Assembly (NCBI RefSeq): GCF_013407955.1
Contig: NZ_JACCBU010000001.1
Location: 930,001-994,000 of the forward strand
Source of the DNA: Microlunatus parietis
GTDB lineage: Bacteria > Actinomycetota > Actinomycetes > Propionibacteriales > Propionibacteriaceae
DNA: 64,000 bases
Direction: 5' to 3'
Shown here one piece after another: positions 54,888 through 64,000 of this stretch (its first letter is position 1; each line of letters begins with the position of its first letter). Both the position numbers and the translations under genes were made by a program. The notes under the pieces were generated by a model, which saw only the letters and a program-made list of their open reading frames with translations, searched no databases and was not told where the DNA came from.

Positions 54888-56252
54888 ATGATCAGAACCA
54901 CCCGCTCCAGAGCCAGGCTGGCGGCACCGGTGCTGCTGGCGGGGCTGAGTCTGACGGTGACCGGCTGTGCCGGTTTCGGCAACATCGGCAACCAACCGGG
55001 CGTGACGACGGTGACCTTCGCCAGCGTCAACAACCCGCAGATGCAGGACCTGGCCCAGCTCATTCCCGAGTTCGAGCGGGCCCATCCCGACATCAAGATC
55101 AACACCTTGATGATGGAGGAGAACGATCTGCGCAACGCGGCGACCAAGGATGTCGCCACCGAGGGCGGCCAGTACGACGTGATGACGGTCGGCCTCTACG
55201 AGGTGCCGATCTGGGGCCAGAACGGCTGGCTGGTCGACCTGACCGACCAGGCGAAGCAGGACCCGGGCTACGACGTCGACGACATCTTCACCCCGGTCCT
55301 GGACGGCGTCTCCTACCAGGACCGCTACTACGCCATGCCGTTCTACGGCGAGTCGTCGTTCCTCATGTACCGCAAGGATCTGTTCGAGCAGGCGGGGCTG
55401 GAGATGCCGGAGCGGCCGACCTGGCAGCAGGTGGCCGACTTCGCCAGGCAACTCAAGACCGACGACCGGGCCGGCATCTGTCTGCGCGGCAAACCCGGCT
55501 GGGGCGAGATGTTCGCGCCGCTGACGACGATCGTCAACACGTTCGGCGGCCAGTGGTACGACGAGAACTGGCAGGCCCAGGTCGACGCGCCCGGCTTCCG
55601 CAACGCGATCCAGTTCTACCTGGACACGCTGAAGGCCGGCGGCCAGGCCGACCCGGTCTCGTACGGCTTCACCGAGTGCCTCAACCTGGTCGGCGGCGGC
55701 AACGCGGCGATGTGGTACGACGCGACGTCGGCAGCCGGTTCCCTCGAATCCGGGCCGAACAAGGGCAAGTTCGGCTACGTCCGGGCTCCGGTCGATCAGA
55801 CCGAGGAGTCCGGCTGGCTGTGGTCCTGGAATCTCGGGATCAACGCCAGCGTCGAGGAGGACCCGGCGAAGAAGGCAGCGGCCTGGGAGTTCGTCAAGTG
55901 GGCCACCTCGAAGGAGTACGTCCAGCTCGCCGGCGAGCGGATGGGCTGGCCCCGGGTGCCGTCCGGGACGAGGGCGTCGACGTTCGAGATCGGAGAGTAC
56001 GCGGCGTCGGGCGAGGAGTTCGCCCCGCTCACCGCCGAGATCATGGCCGAGGTCGACCCGAAGCAGCCGGGCGTCGCGCCGCAGCCGTGGATCGGCATCC
56101 AGTACGTGACGATCCCCGAGTTCCAGGACGTCGGCAATCAGACCTCGCAGCTGATCGCGGACGTGATCGCCGGTCGGCGCGATCTCGACGGCGCGCTGCG
56201 CGACGGGCAGGCGATCGCCCAGCGAGCCGGCGACAAGCAGAAGCAGGAGTGA
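54888..56252 (+). CDS. Polyol/sugar-binding lipoprotein of ABC importer
   Basis: 454 residues from ATG 54888, with AGGGAGG upstream. The lipoprotein signal ends in LSLTVTGC (Cys 27). The mature protein reads VTFASVNNPQMQDLAQLIPE, then AHPDIKINTLMMEENDLRN and YDVMTVGLYEVPIWGQNGWL, matching the sorbitol/mannitol-binding SmoE-like group of family 1 solute-binding proteins. It begins an operon of two permeases, a zinc dehydrogenase, a DeoR regulator and xylulokinase, which supports a polyol substrate. Confidence 0.92.
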   Translation: MIRTTRSRARLAAPVLLAGLSLTVTGCAGFGNIGNQPGVTTVTFASVNNPQMQDLAQLIPEFERAHPDIKINTLMMEENDLRNAATKDVATEGGQYDVMTVGLYEVPIWGQNGWLVDLTDQAKQDPGYDVDDIFTPVLDGVSYQDRYYAMPFYGESSFLMYRKDLFEQAGLEMPERPTWQQVADFARQLKTDDRAGICLRGKPGWGEMFAPLTTIVNTFGGQWYDENWQAQVDAPGFRNAIQFYLDTLKAGGQADPVSYGFTECLNLVGGGNAAMWYDATSAAGSLESGPNKGKFGYVRAPVDQTEESGWLWSWNLGINASVEEDPAKKAAAWEFVKWATSKEYVQLAGERMGWPRVPSGTRASTFEIGEYAASGEEFAPLTAEIMAEVDPKQPGVAPQPWIGIQYVTIPEFQDVGNQTSQLIADVIAGRRDLDGALRDGQAIAQRAGDKQKQE

Positions 56253-56259
56253 GGGTGCG

Positions 56260-57219
56260 ATGACCACCACAGCAGCAGACTCGGTCCCGGCCGCGGCCGG
56301 CCCGAAGCCGGCCAAGCCGGCCAAGGTCAAGATCAAGCTGACCGGCCAGGATCTCGCCGAGCGGGTCTTCGCGCGCAAGTTGATCCTGCCGGCGTTGATC
56401 GTGGCGATCGTGATCACCCAGGTCCCGTTCGTCGCCACGATCGTCTACTCGTTCGCCGACTGGAACCTGGCCCGGCCCGAGCAGCGCGGCTTCGCCGGTT
56501 TCGACAACTACGTCGCCGTCGTCGCCAACGGCGCGTTCCTCCCGTCGGCGCTGGCCACGGTGCTGATCGTCGGCGGCTCGGTGATCCTGTCGCTGATCCT
56601 GGGCCTGATCTTCGCCGTCCTGCTGGACCGCAAGTTCAAGGGGCAGGCGATCGCCCGGACGTTGTTGATCACGCCGTTCCTGGTGATGCCGGCGGCGGCC
56701 GCGCTGATCTGGAAGTATTCGATGCTGGACGTCGGCACGGGCATGATCAACTACGGATTGTCCTTCTTCGGCGTCGATCCGGTGGCCTGGAACACCAACT
56801 TCCCGATGCTGACGATCATTTTCACGCTGACCTGGCAGTACACGCCGTTCATGATGTTGATCTTGCTGGCCGGCCTGCAGTCGCAGTCCGGTGAGGTGCT
56901 CGAGGCGGCCGATGTCGACGGCGCCGGGCCGCTGCAGACGTTCCGCTACATGACGCTGCCGCACCTGCGGACGTACGCGGAGCTGGCCACCCTGCTCGGC
57001 ACGGTGATGATGATCCAGGTGTTCGACCCGGTGAACATCATGACCAAGGGCACCGGCGGCACCAAGACGCTGCCGTACCTGCTCTACGAACGGGCCTTCA
57101 TCGGCCAGGAGATCGGTGAGGCCGCCGCGTACGGCGTCGTCACGGTCATCCTGACGATCATCGTCACCACGATCGCGTTGCGGACCCTGTTCCGCGTCTT
57201 CACCGAGGAGGCACGCTGA
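56260..57219 (+). CDS. Polyol ABC importer permease, MalF type
   Basis: 319 residues, six membrane helices after a Lys/Ala/Pro-rich N-terminus (GPKPAKPAKVKIKLTGQDLA). The EAA loop reads GEVLEAADVDGAGPLQTFRY. It begins 7 bases after the binding-protein stop and ends one base into the next start (TGATG). It forms the channel with the following permease. No ATPase gene is in the operon, so a shared MsiK-type ATPase is likely. Confidence 0.93.
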   Translation: MTTTAADSVPAAAGPKPAKPAKVKIKLTGQDLAERVFARKLILPALIVAIVITQVPFVATIVYSFADWNLARPEQRGFAGFDNYVAVVANGAFLPSALATVLIVGGSVILSLILGLIFAVLLDRKFKGQAIARTLLITPFLVMPAAAALIWKYSMLDVGTGMINYGLSFFGVDPVAWNTNFPMLTIIFTLTWQYTPFMMLILLAGLQSQSGEVLEAADVDGAGPLQTFRYMTLPHLRTYAELATLLGTVMMIQVFDPVNIMTKGTGGTKTLPYLLYERAFIGQEIGEAAAYGVVTVILTIIVTTIALRTLFRVFTEEAR

Positions 57220-58109
57220 TGGCCACCACAACGGCAACCGCGCCCCGCGCAGCCGAACCCCGGGCCGCCGTCGCACGCGGCGGCAGCAGGTTCACCCAGC
57301 GGAAGGTCGGCGGGGTGATCATCACCGGCGTGACCTGGGTGCTGGTCTTCCTGTTCTTCTTCCCGGTGCTCTGGATGGTGCTGAACAGCTTCAAGTCCGA
57401 GGCGGGCGCGGCGGCCTTCCCACCCAAGATCATCGCCGACTTCAGCTTCGACCGGTACGGCCAGGTGTTCGAGCGCGGGATGGGCCTCTATCTGGCCAAC
57501 TCCGCTGCGGTCTCGATCCTGTCCACCCTCGTGGTGATGGCGCTCGCCATCCCGGCTGCGTACGCACTGTCGGTGCGACCGATCGGGCGGTGGCAGGACG
57601 CGCTGTTCTTCTTCATCTCCACCCGGTTCATGCCGGTCGCCGCGTCGATCATCCCGGTGTTCCTGCTGCTGCGCGTCGTCGGCGGCCTGGACAACCTGTG
57701 GTGGCTCGGCGCGCTCTATCTCGGCATCAACCTGCCGCTGGCGATCTGGATGATGCGGTCCTTCTTCGCCGAGGTGCCGCGGGCCGTCGTCGAGGCGGCC
57801 CAGGTGGACGGCGCCTCGTACTCCCGGGAGCTGTGGCGGATCTCGCTGCCGATCGTCGCGCCGGGCGCGGCCGCGGCGGCCCTGATCTGCTTCATCTTCG
57901 CCTGGAACGAGTACTTCCTGGCCAACCTGCTGACCGCGGTCGTGGCTCGCACCACGCCGCCGTTCCTCGGCAGCTTCGTCGACGGCCGCGGCCAGTTCGT
58001 GGCCGTCCTGTCGGCCGCCGCGACGATCGCGGTGCTGCCGGTGATCGCCGCCGGCTGGATCGCGCAGAAGCGGCTGGTCCGGGGCCTGGCGATGGGGGCG
58101 GTCAAGTAA
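57219..58109 (+). CDS. Polyol ABC importer permease, MalG type
   Basis: 296 residues. The six-helix core follows an Ala/Arg-rich arm, and the EAA loop is PRAVVEAAQVDGASYSRELW. The ATG shares its first base with the upstream TGA, and the stop TAA shares a base with the next ATG (TAATG), so the genes are translationally coupled. Confidence 0.93.
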   Translation: MATTTATAPRAAEPRAAVARGGSRFTQRKVGGVIITGVTWVLVFLFFFPVLWMVLNSFKSEAGAAAFPPKIIADFSFDRYGQVFERGMGLYLANSAAVSILSTLVVMALAIPAAYALSVRPIGRWQDALFFFISTRFMPVAASIIPVFLLLRVVGGLDNLWWLGALYLGINLPLAIWMMRSFFAEVPRAVVEAAQVDGASYSRELWRISLPIVAPGAAAAALICFIFAWNEYFLANLLTAVVARTTPPFLGSFVDGRGQFVAVLSAAATIAVLPVIAAGWIAQKRLVRGLAMGAVK

Positions 58110-59155
58110 TGCGCGCGATCGTCTTCACCGGGCCCGGCGCGTTCGAGCTCGCCGAGGTGCCGGACCCGAGTCCCGGTCCGCGCGAGGTCGTCGTCGAGGT
58201 GTCCGCGGTCGGGATCTGCGGGACCGATGTGCACGTCCTGGACGGCGAGTTCGAGCCGACCGTCTTCCCGATCACGCCGGGACACGAGACGTCCGGCGTC
58301 GTGGTCGCGGTCGGTTCGGAGGTGTCGGAGTTCTCCCCTGGTGACCGGGTCTCGGTCGATCCGACCCTGACCTGCGGCGAGTGCACGTACTGCCGGAACG
58401 GGCGGCCGAACCTCTGCCAGCGCTGGGACGGCGCCGGCGTGGCCCGGACCAACGGCTCCGCCGCCGACTTCATGCTGGCGCCGGTCCGCAATGTCTACCG
58501 GCTGCCGGACGGCGTCGACCTCGAGCTCGCGGCCCTGATCGAGCCGTTGTCCTGCGCGATCCACGGCTACGACCTGCTGCCGCGCCGGCTCGGCGAGCAC
58601 TATCTCGTCTACGGTGCCGGGACGATGGGGCTGATGATGGCCCAGCTGGCGCCGCGCGCCGGCGCCGCCTCGGTGACCGTGATCGACCGCAACCCGGACC
58701 GGCTGCAGGTGGCCCGGGAGGTCGGTATCGAGCGGGTGGCCGAGTCTGCCGACCAGGTCGAACGTTCCGGCGGCTGGGACGTGGTGATCGACTGTACGGG
58801 TGTCGTCGGCGCGATCGAGGACGGCCTCGGGAGGGTCCGCCGGGGAGGGACCTTCCAGCAGTTCGGGGTCGCGCCGACGGACGCCCGGGCGGCCTTCTCG
58901 CCGTTCCGCGTCTACAACGACGAGATCACCGTGGTCGGTTCGATGGCGGTGCTGAACTCGTACGAGCGCGCGGTGGAGTTGTTCGCCGCCGGCGTGCTGA
59001 ACGCGGCGCCGATGGTGAGCCACGCCTTCCCGCTCACCGAGTACGGGCCCGCCCTGGAGACGTTCCGCGCCGGCACCGGGCGGAAGCTGCAGTTGCGGCC
59101 GGCGCTGGACCGGACGATCGAACTGGCCGCGTCGACCCCGGCCGCGCCGTCGTGA
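58109..59155 (+). CDS. Zinc-dependent polyol dehydrogenase (MDR family)
   Basis: 348 residues. Catalytic zinc ligands are suggested by VGICGTDVHVLDG and TPGHETSGVV, and the structural zinc site by CGECTYCRNGRPNLC. The NAD site is YLVYGAGTMGLMMAQL. It resembles sorbitol, xylitol or arabinitol dehydrogenases, turning an imported polyol into a ketose. Its neighbours, a SmoE-like importer and xylulokinase, point to D-arabinitol or xylitol giving D-xylulose, but sorbitol to fructose is not excluded. Confidence 0.9.
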   Translation: MRAIVFTGPGAFELAEVPDPSPGPREVVVEVSAVGICGTDVHVLDGEFEPTVFPITPGHETSGVVVAVGSEVSEFSPGDRVSVDPTLTCGECTYCRNGRPNLCQRWDGAGVARTNGSAADFMLAPVRNVYRLPDGVDLELAALIEPLSCAIHGYDLLPRRLGEHYLVYGAGTMGLMMAQLAPRAGAASVTVIDRNPDRLQVAREVGIERVAESADQVERSGGWDVVIDCTGVVGAIEDGLGRVRRGGTFQQFGVAPTDARAAFSPFRVYNDEITVVGSMAVLNSYERAVELFAAGVLNAAPMVSHAFPLTEYGPALETFRAGTGRKLQLRPALDRTIELAASTPAAPS

Positions 59156-60003
59156 GTCCGGGCGAGGCGGGCGATCCGATGCGGGCGGAGGACCGGCAGT
59201 CGACGCTGGCCGCATGGCTGGCGGCCGAGGGCAGGATCGACGTGATCACCGCCGCCGATCGGCTCGGCGTCGCTCCGGAGACGATCCGGCGGGATCTGCG
59301 CGTGATGGAGCGCTCCGGCCTGCTGCGCCGGGTCCACGGCGGAGCGGTGACCGCCGACGCGGATCCGATCGCCGCCCTCGGCCGGCCGGCCACGGTCGAC
59401 CCGGCGGATCTGGACTGGGTGGCCGCCGTCTGGGCCCTACTGCCACGGACCGGCACCGTGCTGCTGGGCACCGGTGAGCCGACGCTGACCCTGGCCAAGC
59501 TGATCGTCACCGAGCCCGACGACCTGACGGACCTCACCATCGTCACCAACTCGCTGGACGCGGCGCTGGTGCTCTCCCGGGCGCCCGGGCTGTCGGTCTA
59601 CAACCTCGGCGGTACGGTCTCGACGCGCACCCGTGCCCAGGAGGGCGACTGGGCGCTCACCGAGCTGCGCCGGCTGCATACCGACGTCAGCGTGATCTGC
59701 CCGGCCGGCCTTCACCCTGATCACGGACTGACCCAGCAGACGCCGGCCGCGGCCGCGGTCTCGGAGGCCGAGGTCGAGGCCGGGACGACCGTGGTGGCGT
59801 TGATCGCGCCCGAGTCGCTGGGCACCACCGCCCTGGTCCGGTTCGCGCCGCTCGAGTCGGTGGACGTCCTCGCCGTCGCCGGGATCGCGCCGGACCGCGC
59901 CCTGCGGCCGTACCGGGAAGCGGGGATCAAGATCATCACGCCCGGACCGCGGACCGAACAGGGCGCGGCCGAGCCGAACCCGGGCGCTATCGTCGGAGCC
60001 TGA
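59152..60003 (+). CDS. Second DeoR-family regulator in the polyol operon
   Basis: 283 residues from GTG 59152, overlapping the dehydrogenase stop in GTGA; ATG 59179 with GAGGCG upstream is the alternative. The HTH reads DVITAADRLGVAPETIRRDL and the wing LLRRVHGGAVTA. The sensor domain has GTVLLGTGEPTLTLAKLI, IVTNSLDAALVL and NLGGTVS. Being inside the operon, it may sense xylulose phosphate or act on other targets. A family B repeat follows. Confidence 0.88.
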   Translation: MSPGEAGDPMRAEDRQSTLAAWLAAEGRIDVITAADRLGVAPETIRRDLRVMERSGLLRRVHGGAVTADADPIAALGRPATVDPADLDWVAAVWALLPRTGTVLLGTGEPTLTLAKLIVTEPDDLTDLTIVTNSLDAALVLSRAPGLSVYNLGGTVSTRTRAQEGDWALTELRRLHTDVSVICPAGLHPDHGLTQQTPAAAAVSEAEVEAGTTVVALIAPESLGTTALVRFAPLESVDVLAVAGIAPDRALRPYREAGIKIITPGPRTEQGAAEPNPGAIVGA

Positions 60004-60015
60004 AGTAAACGTGCA

Positions 60016-60071
60016 CTGAGCCTGTCGAAGTGCCGAACCCGATCATGCGGCTTGCCCTTCGACAGGCTCAG
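60016..60071. repeat. Family B palindromic repeat, best copy
   Basis: CTGAGCCTGTCGAAG at 60016-60030 and CTTCGACAGGCTCAG at 60057-60071 form a perfect 15-base inverted repeat with a 26-base centre. It lies between the DeoR stop and xylB, inside an apparent operon, where it could reduce read-through or stabilise the upstream message. Confidence 0.8.
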
Positions 60072-60108
60072 GGAGCGTTCTGGCCCTCTCACCTGCCCTG
60101 GAGCTCAC

Positions 60109-61515
60109 ATGCGACTCGTCGCCGGCGTCGACTCGTCCACCCAGTCGGTCAAGATCGTGGTCTGCGATGCCGAGACCGGCGAGATCGTCCGCACGTCCCG
60201 GGCACCGCATCCGGACGGCACCGAGGTCTCCGCGCAGGCCTGGCTGGACGCCTACCGTACGGCGACCGCCGACCCGTCCCTGTTGGAAGGGGTCGAGGCG
60301 ATCTCCGTCGCGGGCCAGCAGCACGGCATGGTGACCCTGGACGAGGACGGCGAGCTGGTCCGGGACGCCCTGCTCTGGAACGACAACCGTTCGGGCGGCG
60401 ACGCCGTCGACCTGATCAAGGAACTCGGCGGTGCCGCGGCCTGGGCCGAGGCCACCGGCTCGGTGCCGGTCGCCTCGATGACCGTATCGAAGGTCCGCTG
60501 GCTGGCCCGCAACGAGCCGGACCATGCCGCCCGGACGCAGAGCGTGGTGCTGCCGCACGACTGGCTCACCTGGCAGCTGGGTGACCGCAGCTTCGCTCCG
60601 GTCACCGACCGCGGCGATGCCTCCGGGACGCTCTACTTCGACGCCACCAGCAACGAATACCGGCAGGATCTGGTCCGGCTGGCCCTCGGCCGCGAGCTCG
60701 AACTGCCGCGGGTCGCGGGCCCCAACGAGGTGGTCGGCGAGACTCCCTGGGGTGCCGTGATCGCCCCCGGGACCGGGGACAACATGGCGGCCGCGCTCGG
60801 CCTTGGCCTGCGGCCCGGCGAAGCGGTCGTCTCGCTCGGCACGAGTGGCACCGCGTACGTGCAGTCCGACCGGCAGACGCACGAGGTGACCGGCACCGTC
60901 TCGGGGTTCGCCGATGCCAGCGGTGCCTACCTTCCGCTGGTCTGCACTCTGAACGGCGCGCGCAACCTGGTGGCCACGGCCGAGCTCCTCGGCGTCGACC
61001 TGGCCGAGTTCGACAAGCTCGCCCAGAGCGCGCCGCCCGGAAGCGAGGGCGTCAGCTACCTGCCTTATCTGGAAGGGGAACGCACTCCTCCGTTGCCGGA
61101 GGCGACCGGCCAGCTGCTCGGCCTCACGCTGAAGAACCTCACGCCCGCGAACCTGGCCCGCGCCACCGTCGAGGGCGTCCTGTGGAGTCTCGCGTACGGG
61201 ATCGAGGTGCTGCGTCGGGAGGCCGGCGACATCGGCCGGATCACCCTGACCGGTGGGGCCGCCCAGTCCGCCGCCGTCCGCGCCATCGCGCCGGCCGTCT
61301 TCGGCCTGCCGATCGCCTTCACCGAGCCGTTCGAGAGTGTGGCCGTCGGTGCTGCTCGTCAGGCCGCCTGGGCCCTCACCGGGGAGCTGCCGGACTGGAA
61401 GGTCCCCGTGCTGGGCCAGCACGAGCCCGACGAGCACGAGGTCAAGGCGGCCGGCGAGCTCGGCGAGCGCTACCTGGATCTGCTGCACCGCAATTTCCCG
61501 CAGACGACAGCCTGA
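60109..61515 (+). CDS. xylB: Xylulokinase
   Basis: 468 residues from ATG 60109 (RLVAGVDSSTQSVKIVVCDA). The FGGY motifs are there: the phosphate loop DSSTQSVK, AISVAGQQHGMVTLDEDG, the catalytic-Asp region IAPGTGDNMAAALGLGL and LTGGAAQSAAVRAI. It phosphorylates D-xylulose to xylulose 5-phosphate for the pentose phosphate pathway. This is the last gene before the convergent rRNA operon, with a family B repeat after it. Confidence 0.94.
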   Translation: MRLVAGVDSSTQSVKIVVCDAETGEIVRTSRAPHPDGTEVSAQAWLDAYRTATADPSLLEGVEAISVAGQQHGMVTLDEDGELVRDALLWNDNRSGGDAVDLIKELGGAAAWAEATGSVPVASMTVSKVRWLARNEPDHAARTQSVVLPHDWLTWQLGDRSFAPVTDRGDASGTLYFDATSNEYRQDLVRLALGRELELPRVAGPNEVVGETPWGAVIAPGTGDNMAAALGLGLRPGEAVVSLGTSGTAYVQSDRQTHEVTGTVSGFADASGAYLPLVCTLNGARNLVATAELLGVDLAEFDKLAQSAPPGSEGVSYLPYLEGERTPPLPEATGQLLGLTLKNLTPANLARATVEGVLWSLAYGIEVLRREAGDIGRITLTGGAAQSAAVRAIAPAVFGLPIAFTEPFESVAVGAARQAAWALTGELPDWKVPVLGQHEPDEHEVKAAGELGERYLDLLHRNFPQTTA

Positions 61516-61528
61516 ACGCAGGACGTCC

Positions 61529-61611
61529 CCTGAGCTTCTCGAAGGGAAGGTCCTCGACCCGGTTCGTGACAACGATCCGGAATCGGGCTTGGCCCTTCGA
61601 CAATCTCAAGG
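61529..61611. repeat. Family B palindromic repeat after xylB
   Basis: CCTGAGCTTCTCGAAGGG at 61529-61546 faces CCCTTCGACAATCTCAAGG at 61593-61611. The arms pair imperfectly, but both match the family B consensus. It lies between two convergent transcripts and may help end the xylB message. Confidence 0.65.
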
Positions 61612-61633
61612 GACGTTCTTTGCGGGAGAACGC

Positions 61634-61678
61634 AAAAACACTTCAAGGCCGATCCCGAAAGGATCGACCTTGAAGTGT
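61634..61678 (-). terminator. Rho-independent terminator of the rRNA operon
   Basis: On the minus strand ACACTTCAAGGTCGATCC pairs with GGATCGGCCTTGAAGTGT around a five-base loop TTTCG, followed by TTTTGCG; the plus-strand arms are 61638-61655 and 61661-61678. It lies a few bases after the 5S end and has the classic stem, loop and T-run. Confidence 0.9.
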
Positions 61679-61684
61679 ATATGA

Positions 61685-61801
61685 CCGGCGACGTCCTAGT
61701 CTCCCACACGGCTCCCCGTGCAGTACCATCGGCGCTGAGAGGCTTAACTTCCGGGTTCGGAATGGGACCGGGTGTTTCCCTCTCGCTATGATCACCGAAA
61801 C
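61685..61801 (-). rRNA. rrf: 5S ribosomal RNA
   Basis: About 117 nt on the minus strand, from GTTTCGGTGATCATAGCGAG to GGACGTCGCCGG. It contains the conserved CCCATTCCGAACCCGGAAGT and GGTACTGCACGGGGAGCCGT segments. It follows the 23S gene with a spacer of about 70 bases. End positions are accurate to a few bases. Confidence 0.95.
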
Positions 61802-61872
61802 TCTATTGAGATATCAGCGGAGTTCCCGACCGTATCTCGGGAACTGCACAGTGGACGCGTAGCATCTTTGTA

Positions 61873-64000
<2,128 letters not shown>

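Overview
The window looks like a chromosomal segment of a high-GC actinomycete. The protein-coding part is strongly GC-rich, with frequent GTG starts. It carries the Pup-ligase gene pafA, the WYL pair pafB/pafC, a long zinc-type ileS and the order tlyA-nadK-recN ... pyrG-nudix ... xerD-ald ... parA-scpA-scpB-rluB, which is known from many Actinomycetota. A Propionibacteriales-like soil bacterium is my best guess from the gene style; this is inference, not proof.

Layout. (1) 72-12053: tatA, pafB and pafC lie on the minus strand, but between tatA and pafC sit a heterodimeric ABC exporter, a large Tat-exported heparinase II/III-like lyase with its own divergent regulator, a wrecked AbiEi/DUF559-type gene and an orphan Phd/YefM antitoxin. 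(2) 12255-20378: a TetR regulator and a divergent membrane protein, then a five-gene minus-strand operon for a plant-type oligosaccharide (binding protein, two permeases, DUF6807 protein, GH43 glycosidase) facing a LacI regulator, with a good LacI-type operator between them. (3) 20647-26373: an APH-like kinase, gluQRS, a frameshifted membrane protein, an FKBP lipoprotein, pafA and rluB. (4) 26366-39416: the conserved chromosome-maintenance and nucleotide block, interrupted by a PLP lyase, an XRE/ImmA module with two divergent small genes, a CPBP protease and a lipoprotein. (5) 39417-42409: a decayed kinase gene and a secreted beta-propeller, where steA/mctB-type genes are often found in relatives. 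(6) 42438-49599: recN, nadK, tlyA, a histone-H1-like coiled-coil protein, a HAD phosphatase and a TPR protein with a very long SDRG-repeat disordered arm. (7) 49703-53898: ileS, then a 1-kb gene graveyard. (8) 53899-61515: a polyol utilisation cluster (two DeoR regulators, ABC importer, zinc polyol dehydrogenase, xylulokinase). (9) 61634-64000: the 3' end of an rRNA operon on the minus strand (23S partial, 5S, terminator).

How the genes work together. Three independent carbohydrate modules (lyase, GH43 oligosaccharide, polyol) have been added around a conserved housekeeping backbone. Each has its own local regulator, and candidate operators are visible in the DNA. Three families of dispersed palindromic repeats occur only between genes, often beside broken genes. 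The most striking single item is the DUF559-type gene at 8878-9732, in which an internal piece of about 215 bp now reads on the opposite strand.
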